Source of the DNA: Ulva prolifera
Lineage: Eukaryota; Chlorophyta; Ulvophyceae; Ulvales; Ulvaceae
Reading direction: 5' to 3'
Length of the DNA: 64,000 nucleotides
NCBI GenBank assembly: GCA_023078555.1
Contig: CM041199.1
Span: 3,282,513-3,346,512, forward strand
Below the pieces are notes generated by a model. The model saw only the letters and a list, made by a program, of their open reading frames with translations. It made no database searches and was not told where the DNA came from. Below, piece by piece: positions 33,900 to 44,425 of the stretch. Position numbers and translations under genes: made by a program. Numbering within the stretch: the stretch's first letter is position 1; each line of letters begins with the position of its first letter.

Positions 33900-34946
33900 A
33901 TGATGTACGCCGCGACCGTTGCTGCAGCGCTGCTGCTGGCGCCCCAGGCGCTGGCCCTGAAGGCGCCCGTGTGCGGCTCCGAGAACACGGCCTGCTGTGG
34001 CGGCAAGATCTTCACCAACCCCGCCATTGCCGGCGAATGCGGCCTCGGCCTCTCCTGCAGCTACGGGCTCTGCCTCCCCATCGCCGACCCCGAGCCGGTG
34101 CCCTGCGGAGACCTCGGCGAGCCTATTTGCACAGGAGACGGTGTCTCCCCGTGCTCCATCGGCCTGGAAGCCGACGCCGCCGGCTTCTGCGTCGAGCCGC
34201 TGCCAGAGCCGGAGTGCGGCGGAGAGTTGGAGGCGTGCTGCCCGGAGAGCAAGTGCGACCTGCACACGCTGGGCTGCGTCGGCGGCATCTGTGTGGCTTG
34301 TGGTGACGCCGGCGAGCCCGCATGCACTGAGGCCGGCGTGTCACCCTGCAACAGCGGCCTTGTCATTGACGGCGCTGGCGTGTGCGCTGTGCCGGAGCCC
34401 GAGCCAATGCCCGAGCCGGTGCCGCCCCCGGCCCCGGCTCCACCCAAGGGCGGCGATGAGGGCGGCGATGAGGGCGGCGATGAGGGTGACGACGAGGGTG
34501 ACGACGAGGGCGATGAGGGTGATGAGGGTATGGATGGCAAGGGAGATGAGGGTGACGATGAGGGCGATGAGGGTGATGAGGGTATGGATGGCAAGGGAGA
34601 TGAGGGTGACGATGAGGGCGATGAGGGTGATGAGGGTATGGATGGCAAGGGAGATGAGGGTGACAACGAGGGTGACGAGGGCGATGAGGGCGATGATGGT
34701 GTGGACGACAAGGGCGGCGACGAGGGTGACGAGGGTGACGAGGGTGATGAGGGTATGGATGTCAAGGGAGATGAGGGTGATGAGGGTATGGACGACAAGG
34801 ACGGCGCTGGTGAGGGTGACGACAGTGATGACGAGGGCGATGAAGGCGATGAAGGGGTGGTTGGCGAGGGCGGTGCTGGTGAAGGCGATGATGAGGGAGA
34901 TGAGGGCGATGAGGGCACTACCAGCAAGAAGGGGTACACCTATTAG
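33900..34946 (+). CDS. Secreted Cys-rich protein with Asp/Glu/Gly tail
   Basis: One coding exon of 348 residues from ATG-ATG at 33900. Residues 1-19 are a signal peptide. Residues 25-162 hold two alternating Cys units, each present twice. Unit A starts with CGxExxACC (Cys 25/32/33 and 106/113/114). Unit B has Cys at 69, 77, 85, 97 and again at 134, 142, 150, 162 with identical spacing and a CGDxGEPxCTxxGVSPC core. A Pro/Glu linker (164-183) leads to an about 165-residue tail made almost only of Asp, Glu and Gly with some MDGKGDEG units, encoded by three 54-bp tandem copies and shorter repeats. Such a tail would bind cations such as calcium (inference). Longer frames upstream of the ATG use GTG and run into the inferred 5'-UTR intron. 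No named family is recognised. Confidence 0.85.
   Translation: MMYAATVAAALLLAPQALALKAPVCGSENTACCGGKIFTNPAIAGECGLGLSCSYGLCLPIADPEPVPCGDLGEPICTGDGVSPCSIGLEADAAGFCVEPLPEPECGGELEACCPESKCDLHTLGCVGGICVACGDAGEPACTEAGVSPCNSGLVIDGAGVCAVPEPEPMPEPVPPPAPAPPKGGDEGGDEGGDEGDDEGDDEGDEGDEGMDGKGDEGDDEGDEGDEGMDGKGDEGDDEGDEGDEGMDGKGDEGDNEGDEGDEGDDGVDDKGGDEGDEGDEGDEGMDVKGDEGDEGMDDKDGAGEGDDSDDEGDEGDEGVVGEGGAGEGDDEGDEGDEGTTSKKGYTY
34453..34912 (+). repeat. Coding GAN-rich tandem repeats
   Basis: A GATGAGGGT-type array encodes the acidic tail. It includes three near-identical 54-bp units, with TATGGATGGC recurring at about 34530, 34584 and 34638. It also creates long open frames on the opposite strand. Confidence 0.9.
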
Positions 34947-36587
34947 CACATGACAACTACAGAAAGCCTGTACGCTCCCAGACATTACAGGGTTGTGCGC
35001 CTTCAGTTCCAGTATGACGTATCAGCCACAAGGATGCCATCGCAGAGTTCTAAATCTGCAGCTCCAGAGCGTCCGGTGCTGGCTATAACTGCTGCAGCTT
35101 ATAATTAATCATGATTATGTGCACCCAGTTTCACCACACAAGCCACATGTGGCCCATCGTATGATGCTCTTCTCGAGAATCCAACATGCGCAATGTAGTA
35201 GGCACTATAGTGAGCACGGCTATTTGTGGATGAATGCCTACTAGTAGGCCTGTGATGATGCCTGCCACTAGCACTGCGTGTCACCATAAACGTAAATCTG
35301 AATGTAGTACCCTGTGGACTGCTGGGGTCCAGCCCCTCAGAATGTGCACTGATGCGTGGCATGCATCAGCGGCAATGCTGTGCTCTGCCTACTTGAGCTT
35401 GAACGAACCCTGAACGAACTACAGGGTGCTGAAGCAGCGTCGCTGTTCTGCAGGAGATCTTAGGTTTCTGGCGGACATGGCTATACCTGGCTTCTCAACG
35501 AGCGTTCTGAGCCTCTACCAGCCCCCACATTGTCTGACTTCAGCTGCCTGCTGGATGCGCATGGCTACGTGCACTGTCAATAGATACTAGCAGACAGCCG
35601 TGGCATGGTGCCGTTCCTTGTTTCAGAGTAGTCTGGTGCTCAGCATACGAATCGTGACGCGACAAACCAGTGCATTTGTGTAGATTATCATTGTATTGAG
35701 CATCTGAAGGCTCGGAGGCCCGCATTTTTGGGGGGCGGTGAGGCGTATGCTGCAGCAGCACACCCACAGCTAGTGCGTCAGCCTGAGATACCACGCGCAC
35801 GGCCTGAGGCCGATGTGCAGTAGTTTTCTGTAATTCCAGTAACAACAACAAAACCTTTCGGTCACAGCTCCACGTGTGTGAAGCACATGTAACTGTGCCG
35901 AATGGAACTGTGCCCAATCTGCGGATGAGACCTCTGGCTGCATGCATGATGCAGTTGTGCCTGACATGTATCACAAATTCCCCCGTGCGTCTGGCTGGCC
36001 ATGAAGCTGACGGAATCCGAATGAATCTTGGACACACGGGTTCAGTTGACTGTGGTCATGTGGAATGAGTGGAGTGACGCGCCGCCCCGAAGCTTGACCA
36101 TTCTGCACAGGTGGCGCACACATGCCCACAAGCCAATGTGTTCACACAGATTCTGTCAGCGTATTTCCCCCTGCAAGGAATTGGAGTGCATGTGTTGGTT
36201 TGGTGTGGTTGCAGGAGATCTGTATGTGTGCTTGGATCCTGGCGCGGTCTAGTGCCGATGCTGCTCTGCACATGGAACACGTACTACGCAACCCCTCCCC
36301 CTCCACCCGCTGCGCGCCGCTCTCTCAGCACACTAAAGTAGACAAGCGCGTGGAAGGGCCTACCTCTGGACCGTGCGCGCCGTGCGCCCACTTCACACAG
36401 CAGATGCGGATGGGGTAGCATGTTGCTCTCCAACATGCCATGCCGTGCTTGCCTGCCGTCTGTGGGTGCATACCTCTGCATACACAGAGCCACACAGCAA
36501 TCTCATACAACACACACCCCGACTCCCCTACCAGTCTGCTACTGACTGGTGCCCTCAGTTGTCCCTCACATGCATGTAAATCATGCA
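34947..36587. other. Intergenic, nothing supported
   Basis: A 165-codon minus frame at 35540-36037 has no domain. It is the shared 3' flank of two convergent genes. Confidence 0.5.
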
Positions 36588-39167
36588 TTACATCTCCCCA
36601 AGCTCGGTGCTCGTCGGGCAGTCGTCCAGCGTGAAGATGCGCGACTCCGCAGTCGGCACGTACTCCGTCACGACGTCGGAGTTGCCGTACAGCAGCGTGC
36701 ACAGCGTGCGCTGTGCCCCCTCGACTTCCTCGACGTCGAGGGCGAAGCCGATGCAGTGCAGCCGATCGGCAACGCCGGACGGACTCTGCGAGAGGCGGCA
36801 GACGGTGATGCATGCCGTGAATGTGTCGGCGGCGTCGCCGGTTGTGTAGAAGGGCGCGGCGCGGTCGCGGTCAAAGCCGCTGAAGCCGCCGTCAGTGTAC
36901 TTGAAGAAGGGGCCGGTGTCGGCGCCGATCTCGCGCACCTCCCCGGCAGGGTCACACACTGGACCGCACCACCGCCACATGTATACACGCATGCATGGGA
37001 AACCTCCAGTCTGCTGCCGAATGATTGAATGCCAGGTCAGTCTTGCAAACCTGGAGTTGGCTTGTGCGGCCTATGCGTGGCATGGAGGTCCTGGACAATC
37101 GCAGAACTGCACAGAGATTGACGGCAGTACGTATTGTGCATGCATGGCAGATGTCCACATGCATTGTGTCCAGCACGATCAGAAACAAGCAGCATGCAGA
37201 GAGGAGGCGCACGAGCAGGGGGCGTGAAGCACTTGACAAAGGAGATGTTGGTGAAGTGAGACGGCTCGAGGTTAGGCTCGTTGTCAACACCGTTGATCAA
37301 GGGCGCGGTCGCGATGAGGCCGCGCGCCCAGAGGTCGCAGCTACACACCAGATTCCCCGCATTGAACATGGGCGAAACATGAGCGAGGAGCGCGGCTGCA
37401 GCACTGCCGGGTGCGGCCGAGGCTGGGCACAATGCATATGGACATCTGCCATGCATGCACAGTAGCACTGCCGGGTGCGGCCGAGGCTGGACACATCGAA
37501 TCTCAATCTATCACGATCAGATGCCCTGTGGGGCCGTGGCAGTATGCTACACAATTCGCAAATGCTCGCTCTGTGCTATCGCGTGACATGCATCAGCGGC
37601 GAAGCGCTCCTGCGGCTGTGAGCGGAACAGTCGAGCTCGGTGGGCGCTCTCACATGCTCCACTGCCGGCCAGCCACCTGCCTGAGAACAACTGAATAAGC
37701 CACATTCGAGAACCACTCGCAGAAGCCAAATACAAGGTGCAGGCTGAACATGCAACGTGCCGCCCCACTGGTATACCAACCCACATGGATGCATGTAACA
37801 TGCAGCCATGTCGGTCGATTACAGTGCTGTGGAGAGATATCATCAATGAGGGTGCTTGCTCTGAGTGTGTGGCCTTGTATGCAGGCTATTGAAAGGGCAC
37901 AGGGGGGGGATACTTCAAGGATAGGAAAGTCTGTGCAGAAGATAGTGTGGAATGGGGAAGGGTGGTTGCACCCGCGGCAGCGTAAGGGCGCACTTTTCAC
38001 CGCCGCGGGCAAATTCATACTCCGAGAACGCGTAGCAGTCGTCATTGTCGGCGCACGCCTCGGCGCAGCCGTCGAGCTCCTGCATCGAGCCGAGGGCGAG
38101 CCGGCCGACTCTGGTGCCGGTGGCAGCAACTTTCACCCACTTGACCGTTACTTCTGCCGGGTCCTCACAGGCGCTTCCCTGGCCTGCAGCACTGCTGGCA
38201 GTTGTGTTCCCCAGGACGCCTTTCAGTGTTGGGAGACGATTTGAAGGTGTGGAAATGGAGGTGAATGCACAGCGCTGTACAAGAGAGCTATCGCCTATAG
38301 GCGACAGGGATAGAGACTTCCTGCATGAGTTGTGGTGTAGTGTGTTGTGAAGACACCACAATCGTGCAAGCATGGTCCTCAGATCATGTAGGATCCGCGG
38401 ACAGTCGTCGAATGCTCATTGGGACCTCGTGTAAGTGGAGCATCTGTAATCAGGATGCAGGTGCAAGCGATGCTGATCATGTGTGCCACCTGCGAAACTT
38501 GCAGCAAGTTCGCCCACTTCGCAGAACCAAACGTGCAGAAAAGTTTCGATCCAGAATGATCTCGAGAAATGTAGTCAACTGCATAGCTGGGAGGCATGCC
38601 TGCGCAGTTCAGGATGGCTCCGCTGGGCCATGACGACGGGACGCCCTGAGCCTTGGGCAGGCACTGGCTGTAATGAACTGTCTGCTCAACGCAATGATCG
38701 TCGTCACTGCAGCAAGGCATGATTGTGCCAGAGGCGATCCCGTTGCCTGCGCACTGCTCCCACCTCGCAACGCAAGACCCGCTGCAGACCAAGTCTTGAC
38801 CTGCACAGATCTCCGCGATGAAGCACCCCAGAGTATATGCACTGTGTACATATGTGATCAGCAGTCGTTATGAAGGCCCTGCAGCATTACTCGTCGAATC
38901 CCGGGACCGCGAAATGCCATGGAGCTTGCCATGGACGAGAACACGTGCAGCACAAGTGCATTGCGCCAGCCATTTTCAGCTGATCCTAGCGTCACGCTGA
39001 GAGAACAAGTTTTATGCAAGGACGGTGATGCTTCATGTTTGCAGGCTGGCCGTTTCCATGGCGTGGATGGTATGCATGCTTCGACAAGTGCCGAGCTGGG
39101 GCGAGACAGCACCTGTCACCACAGTGAACAGCACTGCAGCGCTGCACAGGAAGACCGTGTTCATCAT
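36588..39167 (-). CDS. Array gene 5: divergent CBM1-like/PAN-PAN protein
   Basis: Five exons: 39167-39113, 38800-38600, 38183-37994, 37340-37213 and 36958-36588; 314 residues, the longest member. The CBM1-like module at 20-85 is typical (CSGSCVARWEQC, VHYSQC). PAN-like domain 1 is divergent: CEDPAEVTVKWVKV replaces CDPTTV, the core is CAEACADNDDCYAFSE, and exon 4 (42 codons) reads CDLWARGLIATAP rather than CTLFGK. Exon 5 begins CDPAGEV, lacks the CRLN...GGCIGFA spacing of the others (VCRLSQS...HCIGFALD) and ends past the usual terminal Cys. Intron 2 starts with GC (GCATGC), a GC-AG intron; other donors are GTGCTG, GTGCGC and GTGCGC. Acceptors of introns 3 and 4 (GTAG, CCAG) are the only ones in the array not ending CAG after TG or TA. 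Two adjacent ATGs open exon 1. Confidence 0.87.
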
Positions 39168-39425
39168 GGCTGTTGCTGGTGTGAGAGTGTAGCTGCATGG
39201 CAGTTGATGCTCAGTAATCGTGCTCGTTTCGCTGTACTGGCGAGGAGTGAAGCAGATGCACCAGCTGTACTCCTGCACAGAACGGTAGGCGTCGTGGCGG
39301 ACATTACCTCAACTCTGCAGCACCTGGAAGCTGAGTTTAGTTTTGAATAATGTATAATTGCTAGGCTGTGTTTGATCTCGCGTGCGCTCCAATGACTCAG
39401 CTGCAGCCAGTGGATGCTCTCTCGA

Positions 39426-39433
39426 CTTTTATG
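39426..39433 (-). promoter_or_regulatory. TATA-like box of array gene 5
   Basis: CATAAAAG on the minus strand, about 260 bp before the ATG. The same octamer is before array gene 6. Confidence 0.6.
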
Positions 39434-40118
39434 TGTGCACTGCCATCGTTCGCACGTGTGGTTGCGCCAGGACCGGGCAGGCTCCACAACATAGTCAAAG
39501 CACTTGTACGTTTTGTGCGATTCTGTCTACCCTCCGTCGCCAGTGGCTGGTCGCTCTCCCACGCACACCTTCAGTCTCGAGGAGACGTCGCAGCGCTGCC
39601 GCTGCTAGCGATGACAAGGCGTGCGCATGGCCCAGCTAGCCTACCTTGGCTTCAAGCAGAAGTCAGAGGTCTATCTCACAGCCTCAAATGCTGACCCAGC
39701 ACTTCGTATCCACGTGGGAAGTCGGCAGCTCCGCACCTGTTCCTAACAGGAAGACACGACTCCCGCACTGGTGCAGCATTCTCATGCAACTGCTCCCATG
39801 GTTGCTCTCGGAAGTATGCAGTGCTGCCGCTACTCCCGAAAGCCGATGCTACATCCGAGACACCGTCTCAGAGATGCATGTGGTAGTATGCTAGGTGCAT
39901 TTCACTGATAGCATGCGAACGAGCTGTGGCCTGGGCGCCGCTGGCAGCTGCTCCACAGCAGTCACAGGAGCATACAGCAGGACGCATTACAGCATGATAC
40001 CCTCTGCGGTATCCTGCCCCTCTCCGTGCGTTGCCGTACTCACTGCCCGACTGCATCCTGATAGTGATAAGCACACGGCGTGCCAGCAGCCTGGAGCACC
40101 GCCACAAGCAACTGACCC

Positions 40119-40515
40119 AAACTCATACCACAGCACAAATTGAACATATTTGCTCGTCTGATCAGGCCGCAAACCTGACTACAGCTAGCAGCATTTGCAC
40201 TGATCCGCTTGGTGCGGCCTAGGGCGTTGAATAGACTCTCGAGCTCCCCAAGCCCCACCCAGGCGGGTGCCGCTGCCCACTGCGGAGCTCGCCGTTCTTC
40301 TTGGTGATCAAAGTCATACTACAGCACAAATTTCGAATCTTTCCTAGCCTTCCCAGACTGGAAACCTGCCTACGGCTAGAAGCACTTACGCTGATCCATC
40401 TAGCGCGTCGACGTCTAGATTCCTAGAGCGCTGAACCGACCCTCGAGCCCCACCCCAGCCCCACGCAGGCAGGCACTGCTGCTCACTGTCTCGGAGCGCC
40501 CCGTTTTTCATTGGT
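40119..40515. repeat. Degenerate tandem duplication, about 190-200 bp units
   Basis: Both units run from TACCACAGCACAAATT / TACTACAGCACAAATT through GGCTAG-type text and CTCGAGC(T)CCCCA stretches to TTGGTG. The second unit abuts the 3' end of the LRR gene. Confidence 0.7.
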
Positions 40516-40525
40516 GCTGTCCCGG

Positions 40526-42547
40526 TCAAGGGTCGTCCGCAAACTGGAACGCTGGCAACGCTGCTGCTGCCTCCCCCACATCTCGATATGCACCGTATTC
40601 TCCGTCCAGCACGCAGCGAAGGTGCTCGAGGTGCGGCACAACACCCCGCACATCGCCGCAGCGAGGGTGCAGACGCTTCAGGTTCAGCTGCGTCAGCACG
40701 TTCTTACACGGCGCGGCTGACCACTCGTCAAACGAGCCCAGGTCGAGAGCCTGCAGGTGAGGCAGGGCGGGAAGGGCTCTCAGGAACGGCAGCTGCTCCC
40801 TCGCTGAGTGGACCTCGAGTCCAAAGCCAAGGTGGGTCAGAGCCGTGAGGTGCTGCAGACCAGTAGCGAACGTGCCCATACGATACTGCTCGTCTGTTCG
40901 ACCACTGACAAACCAGTCCAAGTGCACGAGCGACGTCAGCCCAGATAGTCTGTTCAAAAGCGCTGCAATGACGCTTCCTTTGAAGGTCGCCACACTCGCC
41001 ACCACGCTGAGCGTGTGGAGTCGTCCCAGAGCAGACACGGCTGTCAGCAGCGGCTTCAGTCTGACGTCGCCCATGTGGCACACCACGCCCAGCGTGTGCA
41101 CGCAGGGGAGCACAGGCACATATGCGGCCAGGACCCGCGCACATCCGCGCTGTGCGCCCTGTTCCCTCATATAAAGGTCCACCGAGAGCTGCATGCGGGC
41201 TGCCGCCTGGACAAGTGTGGCGACGACCCGATCCCTGGCACACTCCACGACCGGCACCGGGACGTGCAGATGCTGCAGCTGCGGCATGGATAGGGCGGCC
41301 TCCACGACCGCAACAGCTGACGCCGCCCCGGGGCTCGGCACGGTCTTGTCATGTGTGTACAGGGGCGCTGCGAGGACTTCCAAGCGGCTGAGGCACGCCA
41401 TCTGTGGTAGGACTTTGGCCAATGTTACGCATGGCTCGACGGCACTCTCATGGTCATCTCGAATTGCACACCTCAGCCACAGGACCTGCAGCTGCGGCAG
41501 CGCCGGGAGATTGGCGAGGGCAGCCACCGTGTGGGAGACGCCGACGCCCACATCTTCCTCGTTGTTGCCAGGCAAGAAGTCGAGGTGGACGCTTGTGAGG
41601 AGAGTCAACACGAGGCGGTGCGGAGGAGCATTGGAGGGGGCACGCGGGAACGCCCAGTGCAGCCGCTGCAGCTGAGTCAGCTGTGCAACAGCAGCAAAGA
41701 GAGGCGGTGCGTGGCCAACAGGAACGGCGCAGTTGAACAAATTGAGCTTTAGGTCCACTAGCTGCGGCAGCCGCTGGAGGCTTGCGGCGAGGGCACGGCA
41801 AGCCGGAGCAGATGGCCGCCCGGCTTGACATGTCCAGTAGTTACGCCTCTGGCTCGGGGTCGCCCAGTACACACCGATCTGCAACGCAGTCAGGTGCAGC
41901 ATTCGTCCGACAGCCGGCGCAAGGTCTTCAAGCGAGAGGGTGTCGGTGGTGCTTTGCAGGCTGAGGGTGTCCCAGAGATTGAGGGAGAGCAAGGCGGTGC
42001 AGCGCCGCAGCGCTGGCGCGAGCGCTTCCATGAGCGGTGCCGTGACGCGGTTGCTGCTGAGGTCGAGGCTGCGCAGCTGCCGCAGCGTGGGCAGCACGGC
42101 CGCGAGGGCGGCGGCGGCCGGCCGGCGGAGGCCGGCGTCGTGGAGGTTGAGGGAGGTGAGATCCGGGAGCGCCTCCAGCAGCCGCATGCATGGGGCGCAG
42201 TCAAAGGGCAGGGTGAGGCCTGCGAGGGACAGGGTGTGCAGGCTACTCAGCGCGGTGGCGGCGGACAGGGCGATGTGGACGACTGGCACTGGGAGGCGGG
42301 TGAGGGCGAGGGAGGCGGCGGCGTCCGTGGTCGGGTGGTGGGCGCGCAGGGCGAGGGGGTGCCAGGAAGGTGGGAGGTCGGCGAGGCAGTTGGGGAGCGG
42401 GGTGGCCAAGAGGACAGCCAGCTGGAGGTGCTCTTGCAGTGCTTGGATGGCCTGCACAACAGTGGGGAGGCCTTGCGCACTTGAACAGTTGACAGCATTC
42501 GAGTCAAGCAAGGACGGAGCTGATTCGTATGAATAGCAGAGGGGCAC
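40526..42547 (-). CDS. Leucine-rich-repeat protein, main exon
   Basis: A 673-codon open frame ends at 40526. Many LxxLxLxxxxL units with 22-28-residue spacing are visible (LRSLDLSSNRV, LTSLNLHDAGL, LLSLNLWDTLSL), separated by helical Ala/Leu-rich stretches such as AAALAAVLPTLRQL. This is the ribonuclease-inhibitor/NLR-like subtype of LRR, a cytoplasmic protein-protein scaffold in known families. There is no ATG at the 5' end of the open frame: the first codon is GTG, and the first in-frame ATG falls well into the repeats. So this is an internal-to-terminal exon. The best TGCAG acceptor would start it at 42451, before GCCATCCAAGC. A Skp1/BTB-like exon at about 43.4-43.6 kb on the same strand is the likely 5' partner. 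The exon is much richer in GC than its flanks. Confidence 0.75.
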   Translation of the reverse strand: MPLCYSYESAPSLLDSNAVNCSSAQGLPTVVQAIQALQEHLQLAVLLATPLPNCLADLPPSWHPLALRAHHPTTDAAASLALTRLPVPVVHIALSAATALSSLHTLSLAGLTLPFDCAPCMRLLEALPDLTSLNLHDAGLRRPAAAALAAVLPTLRQLRSLDLSSNRVTAPLMEALAPALRRCTALLSLNLWDTLSLQSTTDTLSLEDLAPAVGRMLHLTALQIGVYWATPSQRRNYWTCQAGRPSAPACRALAASLQRLPQLVDLKLNLFNCAVPVGHAPPLFAAVAQLTQLQRLHWAFPRAPSNAPPHRLVLTLLTSVHLDFLPGNNEEDVGVGVSHTVAALANLPALPQLQVLWLRCAIRDDHESAVEPCVTLAKVLPQMACLSRLEVLAAPLYTHDKTVPSPGAASAVAVVEAALSMPQLQHLHVPVPVVECARDRVVATLVQAAARMQLSVDLYMREQGAQRGCARVLAAYVPVLPCVHTLGVVCHMGDVRLKPLLTAVSALGRLHTLSVVASVATFKGSVIAALLNRLSGLTSLVHLDWFVSGRTDEQYRMGTFATGLQHLTALTHLGFGLEVHSAREQLPFLRALPALPHLQALDLGSFDEWSAAPCKNVLTQLNLKRLHPRCGDVRGVVPHLEHLRCVLDGEYGAYRDVGEAAAALPAFQFADDP

Positions 42548-43379
42548 TTATTATTGGAATGTGCGTGCAGAAGGATAGTGCTCAGTACAAGCGTACTACT
42601 ATGCTAGTACCATGTCTCACGTTGCGGGAGGGAATGGTATGTCTGTCTCTCTGCGGAACACAAATATGTCCGATGTGCAAACTACTGCGACATCCGATGG
42701 CGCCGTTGCAGCCTTCGATTTGCTGGACAGGTACCAGGAATTGAATCCTGAGGTGCACCGTTGCAATGAGTGCTGCTGTGGCTCACAACATGCAGTGTGG
42801 TATTGCTCATGGCATGTTCTGCATGGGCCGAGGGACGGTGTGGCACACTACCCCATCCCACAGTAGCATACACAGATTGTACTTCTGATTGCCAGAGACA
42901 GGCCCACCTCATCAATCTCACCAGGAAGGCTCTCCAGCATCTGCGTGGAGATGGTGCGTGCGCAGGAGGCCTTGGTGTGCTCATCGATCAAGACGTCTGC
43001 AGCCTGCAGGCGATGGGTTTGCTGGTGAAGCGGTGTGTCACCTCGGCTGCTTGTACAAGCGGCCATGGTCACTGCTCTACAGATCCCTGCTCGGATTCAC
43101 AATCGCAAATTTCCAACGGGTTCAGAGTGCAACTCACTCCCAGACAGCTGAGGGCACTGGCCATGTCCAACGGCGCAAGAGGCACACCATCAGTAGTGTG
43201 ATGCAGTCATGGATGCTCAGGCACGAGTTGCTGGGCGGACTGCTCGCCAAATCATGCTGATCCATGCCAGGAGGACAAGACTCTCGCTGCAGGTCGTCCA
43301 CGCTGGCGCCAGAGGTTCCAAGATGAGAAGATCCATGTTGGCAGAGCTTGCTGCGAGTGCGGTGTCCAGGAAAACTGCT
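42548..43379. other. Probable intron region of the LRR gene; plus-strand frame of doubtful status
   Basis: A 143-codon plus frame at 42770-43201 has a hydrophobic leader and many Cys, but starts without ATG directly after a stop. I treat it as unproven. Confidence 0.35.
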
Positions 43380-43607
43380 GCGTTGAGTGCTGCAGAGCCA
43401 CAGCTGCATAGCAGCTGCAGTGATTGGCACCTCGACCTCTGCTGAAACATCAGTGCTGTCCACGAGATCTTGGAGCAGCTTGCAATGTCTGATGGACTCA
43501 TACGGGACTTCTACCACGCCAGCGTCTGTGCAACGAACAGAGAATGTGCCTTCTCGCAGGTGCAGGGCAGTTGCTGCGGCGTCGCCAGGTTGGTCGTCAC
43601 AAGTCAT
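43380..43607 (-). CDS. Skp1/BTB-like N-terminal exon, likely 5' part of the LRR gene
   Basis: An ATG at 43607 in the context AAAAATGAC opens a frame reading MTCDDQPGDAAATALHLREG, then TFSVRCTDAGVVEVPYESI, RHCKLLQDLVDST and VEVPITAAAMQLWL. The order beta-strand, VP, helix ending in LLxDLV, acidic loop, VPI, helix is that of the Skp1/BTB-POZ fold (inferred from pattern; no search run). A TATATA lies about 115 bp upstream. The 3' end is not fixed: the frame stays open to 43134 but loses the domain pattern near 43400, and the only nearby GT is GTGGCT. Joining to the LRR exon is an inference from strand, spacing and the missing starts and ends. Confidence 0.45.
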
Positions 43608-43718
43608 TTTTGGGCATGGAGAGCGATCTGCAGACCTTGACATCAGCCATTTTGTATACATTGCGGAAGTCATGATTTCGCAATGACAGCGACCTGCAAA
43701 CTTTGGCATCAGCAGTCT

Positions 43719-43726
43719 TGTATATA
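43719..43726 (-). promoter_or_regulatory. TATA box before the Skp1/BTB-like exon
   Basis: GGTATATA on the minus strand, about 115 bp before the ATG at 43607. Confidence 0.5.
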
Positions 43727-44029
43727 CCGGTATTGTGGAAGCTTACGAAGTTGCCCAGTGAAAGACTACAGCAGGGTGCCAGCCAGATGCGCTTATCAAT
43801 TCACCCCGCCCCCGACAGCATGTACCACGCGAGTCAATGACCAGAAAGTTGTACCACATACCATCGCAGAAACTGCGAGAACCTGTGCGCTATGCAATGT
43901 GGCGTGCGATGTACTGGACGGCATTGCGACAGCATCGCAGAAGCACCCGTACAGGTTCTTGCTTCAGGCATGTGACAGGGACAATATCGCAGCTGTATCA
44001 AATTGTGCATGAAAATGTTGACGTAGTTT

Positions 44030-44425
44030 TCAGTGTGGGCTCTTGCCGTATTGCTTGTTCGTTGACGTTTGCGCCAGCATCTGAAAATGCGCCATTGCGA
44101 AAGCCCCAAGGCGTTGGCAAAACACCAGCATCCAAACGTAGATAGCGATGAGATAAACTTCGTACCTCTCTTGGATGATGCGGATGTTGTGGAGAAGCCG
44201 TGAGCCTGCAGCTGCGCGGAAGCGGGCGTAAGACCAAGCGTGGATGAGACCACCGGCGTTGGTCAAAATCAACCAATAATAATATGCAGAATGCGTGGGG
44301 ATTAATGGCTGCGCTGCCACCTGTACAAAGCAAAGTAAGAAATCACGATTGCTGTGCTTGCTGCGCACGTTTACCACGAGTGCCGAGGCGTACTGCCAGT
44401 GGGCAATCAGTCTCAATGAAATCAA
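44030..44425 (-). CDS. Membrane-protein exon(s), incomplete
   Basis: The frame ends in TGA at 44030 and has coding-like, C-ending codons. It encodes IAHWQYASALVVN, then a stretch with hydrophobic helices (HSAYYYWLILTNAGGLIHAW and YEVYLIAIYVWMLVF). A possible 48-bp intron (44321-44368) has a GTGCGC donor and TACAG acceptor, but the frame is also open through it. There is no ATG at the 5' end, so earlier exons are missing. The retrotransposon that starts about 500 bp upstream may separate or have broken them. I do not recognise the family. Confidence 0.4.
   Translation of the reverse strand: MISLRLIAHWQYASALVVNVRSKHSNRDFLLCFVQVAAQPLIPTHSAYYYWLILTNAGGLIHAWSYARFRAAAGSRLLHNIRIIQERYEVYLIAIYVWMLVFCQRLGAFAMAHFQMLAQTSTNKQYGKSPH

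Larger units (their letters stand above)
39168..40525. other. Intergenic; promoter of gene 5 and a tandem duplication
   Basis: 39.36-39.75 kb is homologous to the region upstream of array gene 6 (51.5-51.87 kb). A degenerate about 190-bp tandem duplication lies at 40119-40515, next to the stop codon of the LRR gene. Confidence 0.55.

Noticed and set aside
34061..34939. Minus-strand 292-codon frame rich in Ser/Pro, and a plus frame at 33997-34953 rich in Arg/Met
   Set aside because: Both arise from the GAN tandem repeats encoding the acidic tail; no signal peptide or domain.
41825..42484. Plus-strand 219-codon frame
   Set aside because: Antisense of the LRR exon; Gly/Arg/Glu-rich without domain.
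42770..43201. Secreted Cys-rich protein on the plus strand
   Set aside because: The hydrophobic leader begins without ATG directly after a stop, and the region may be an intron of the opposite-strand gene; left unproven.
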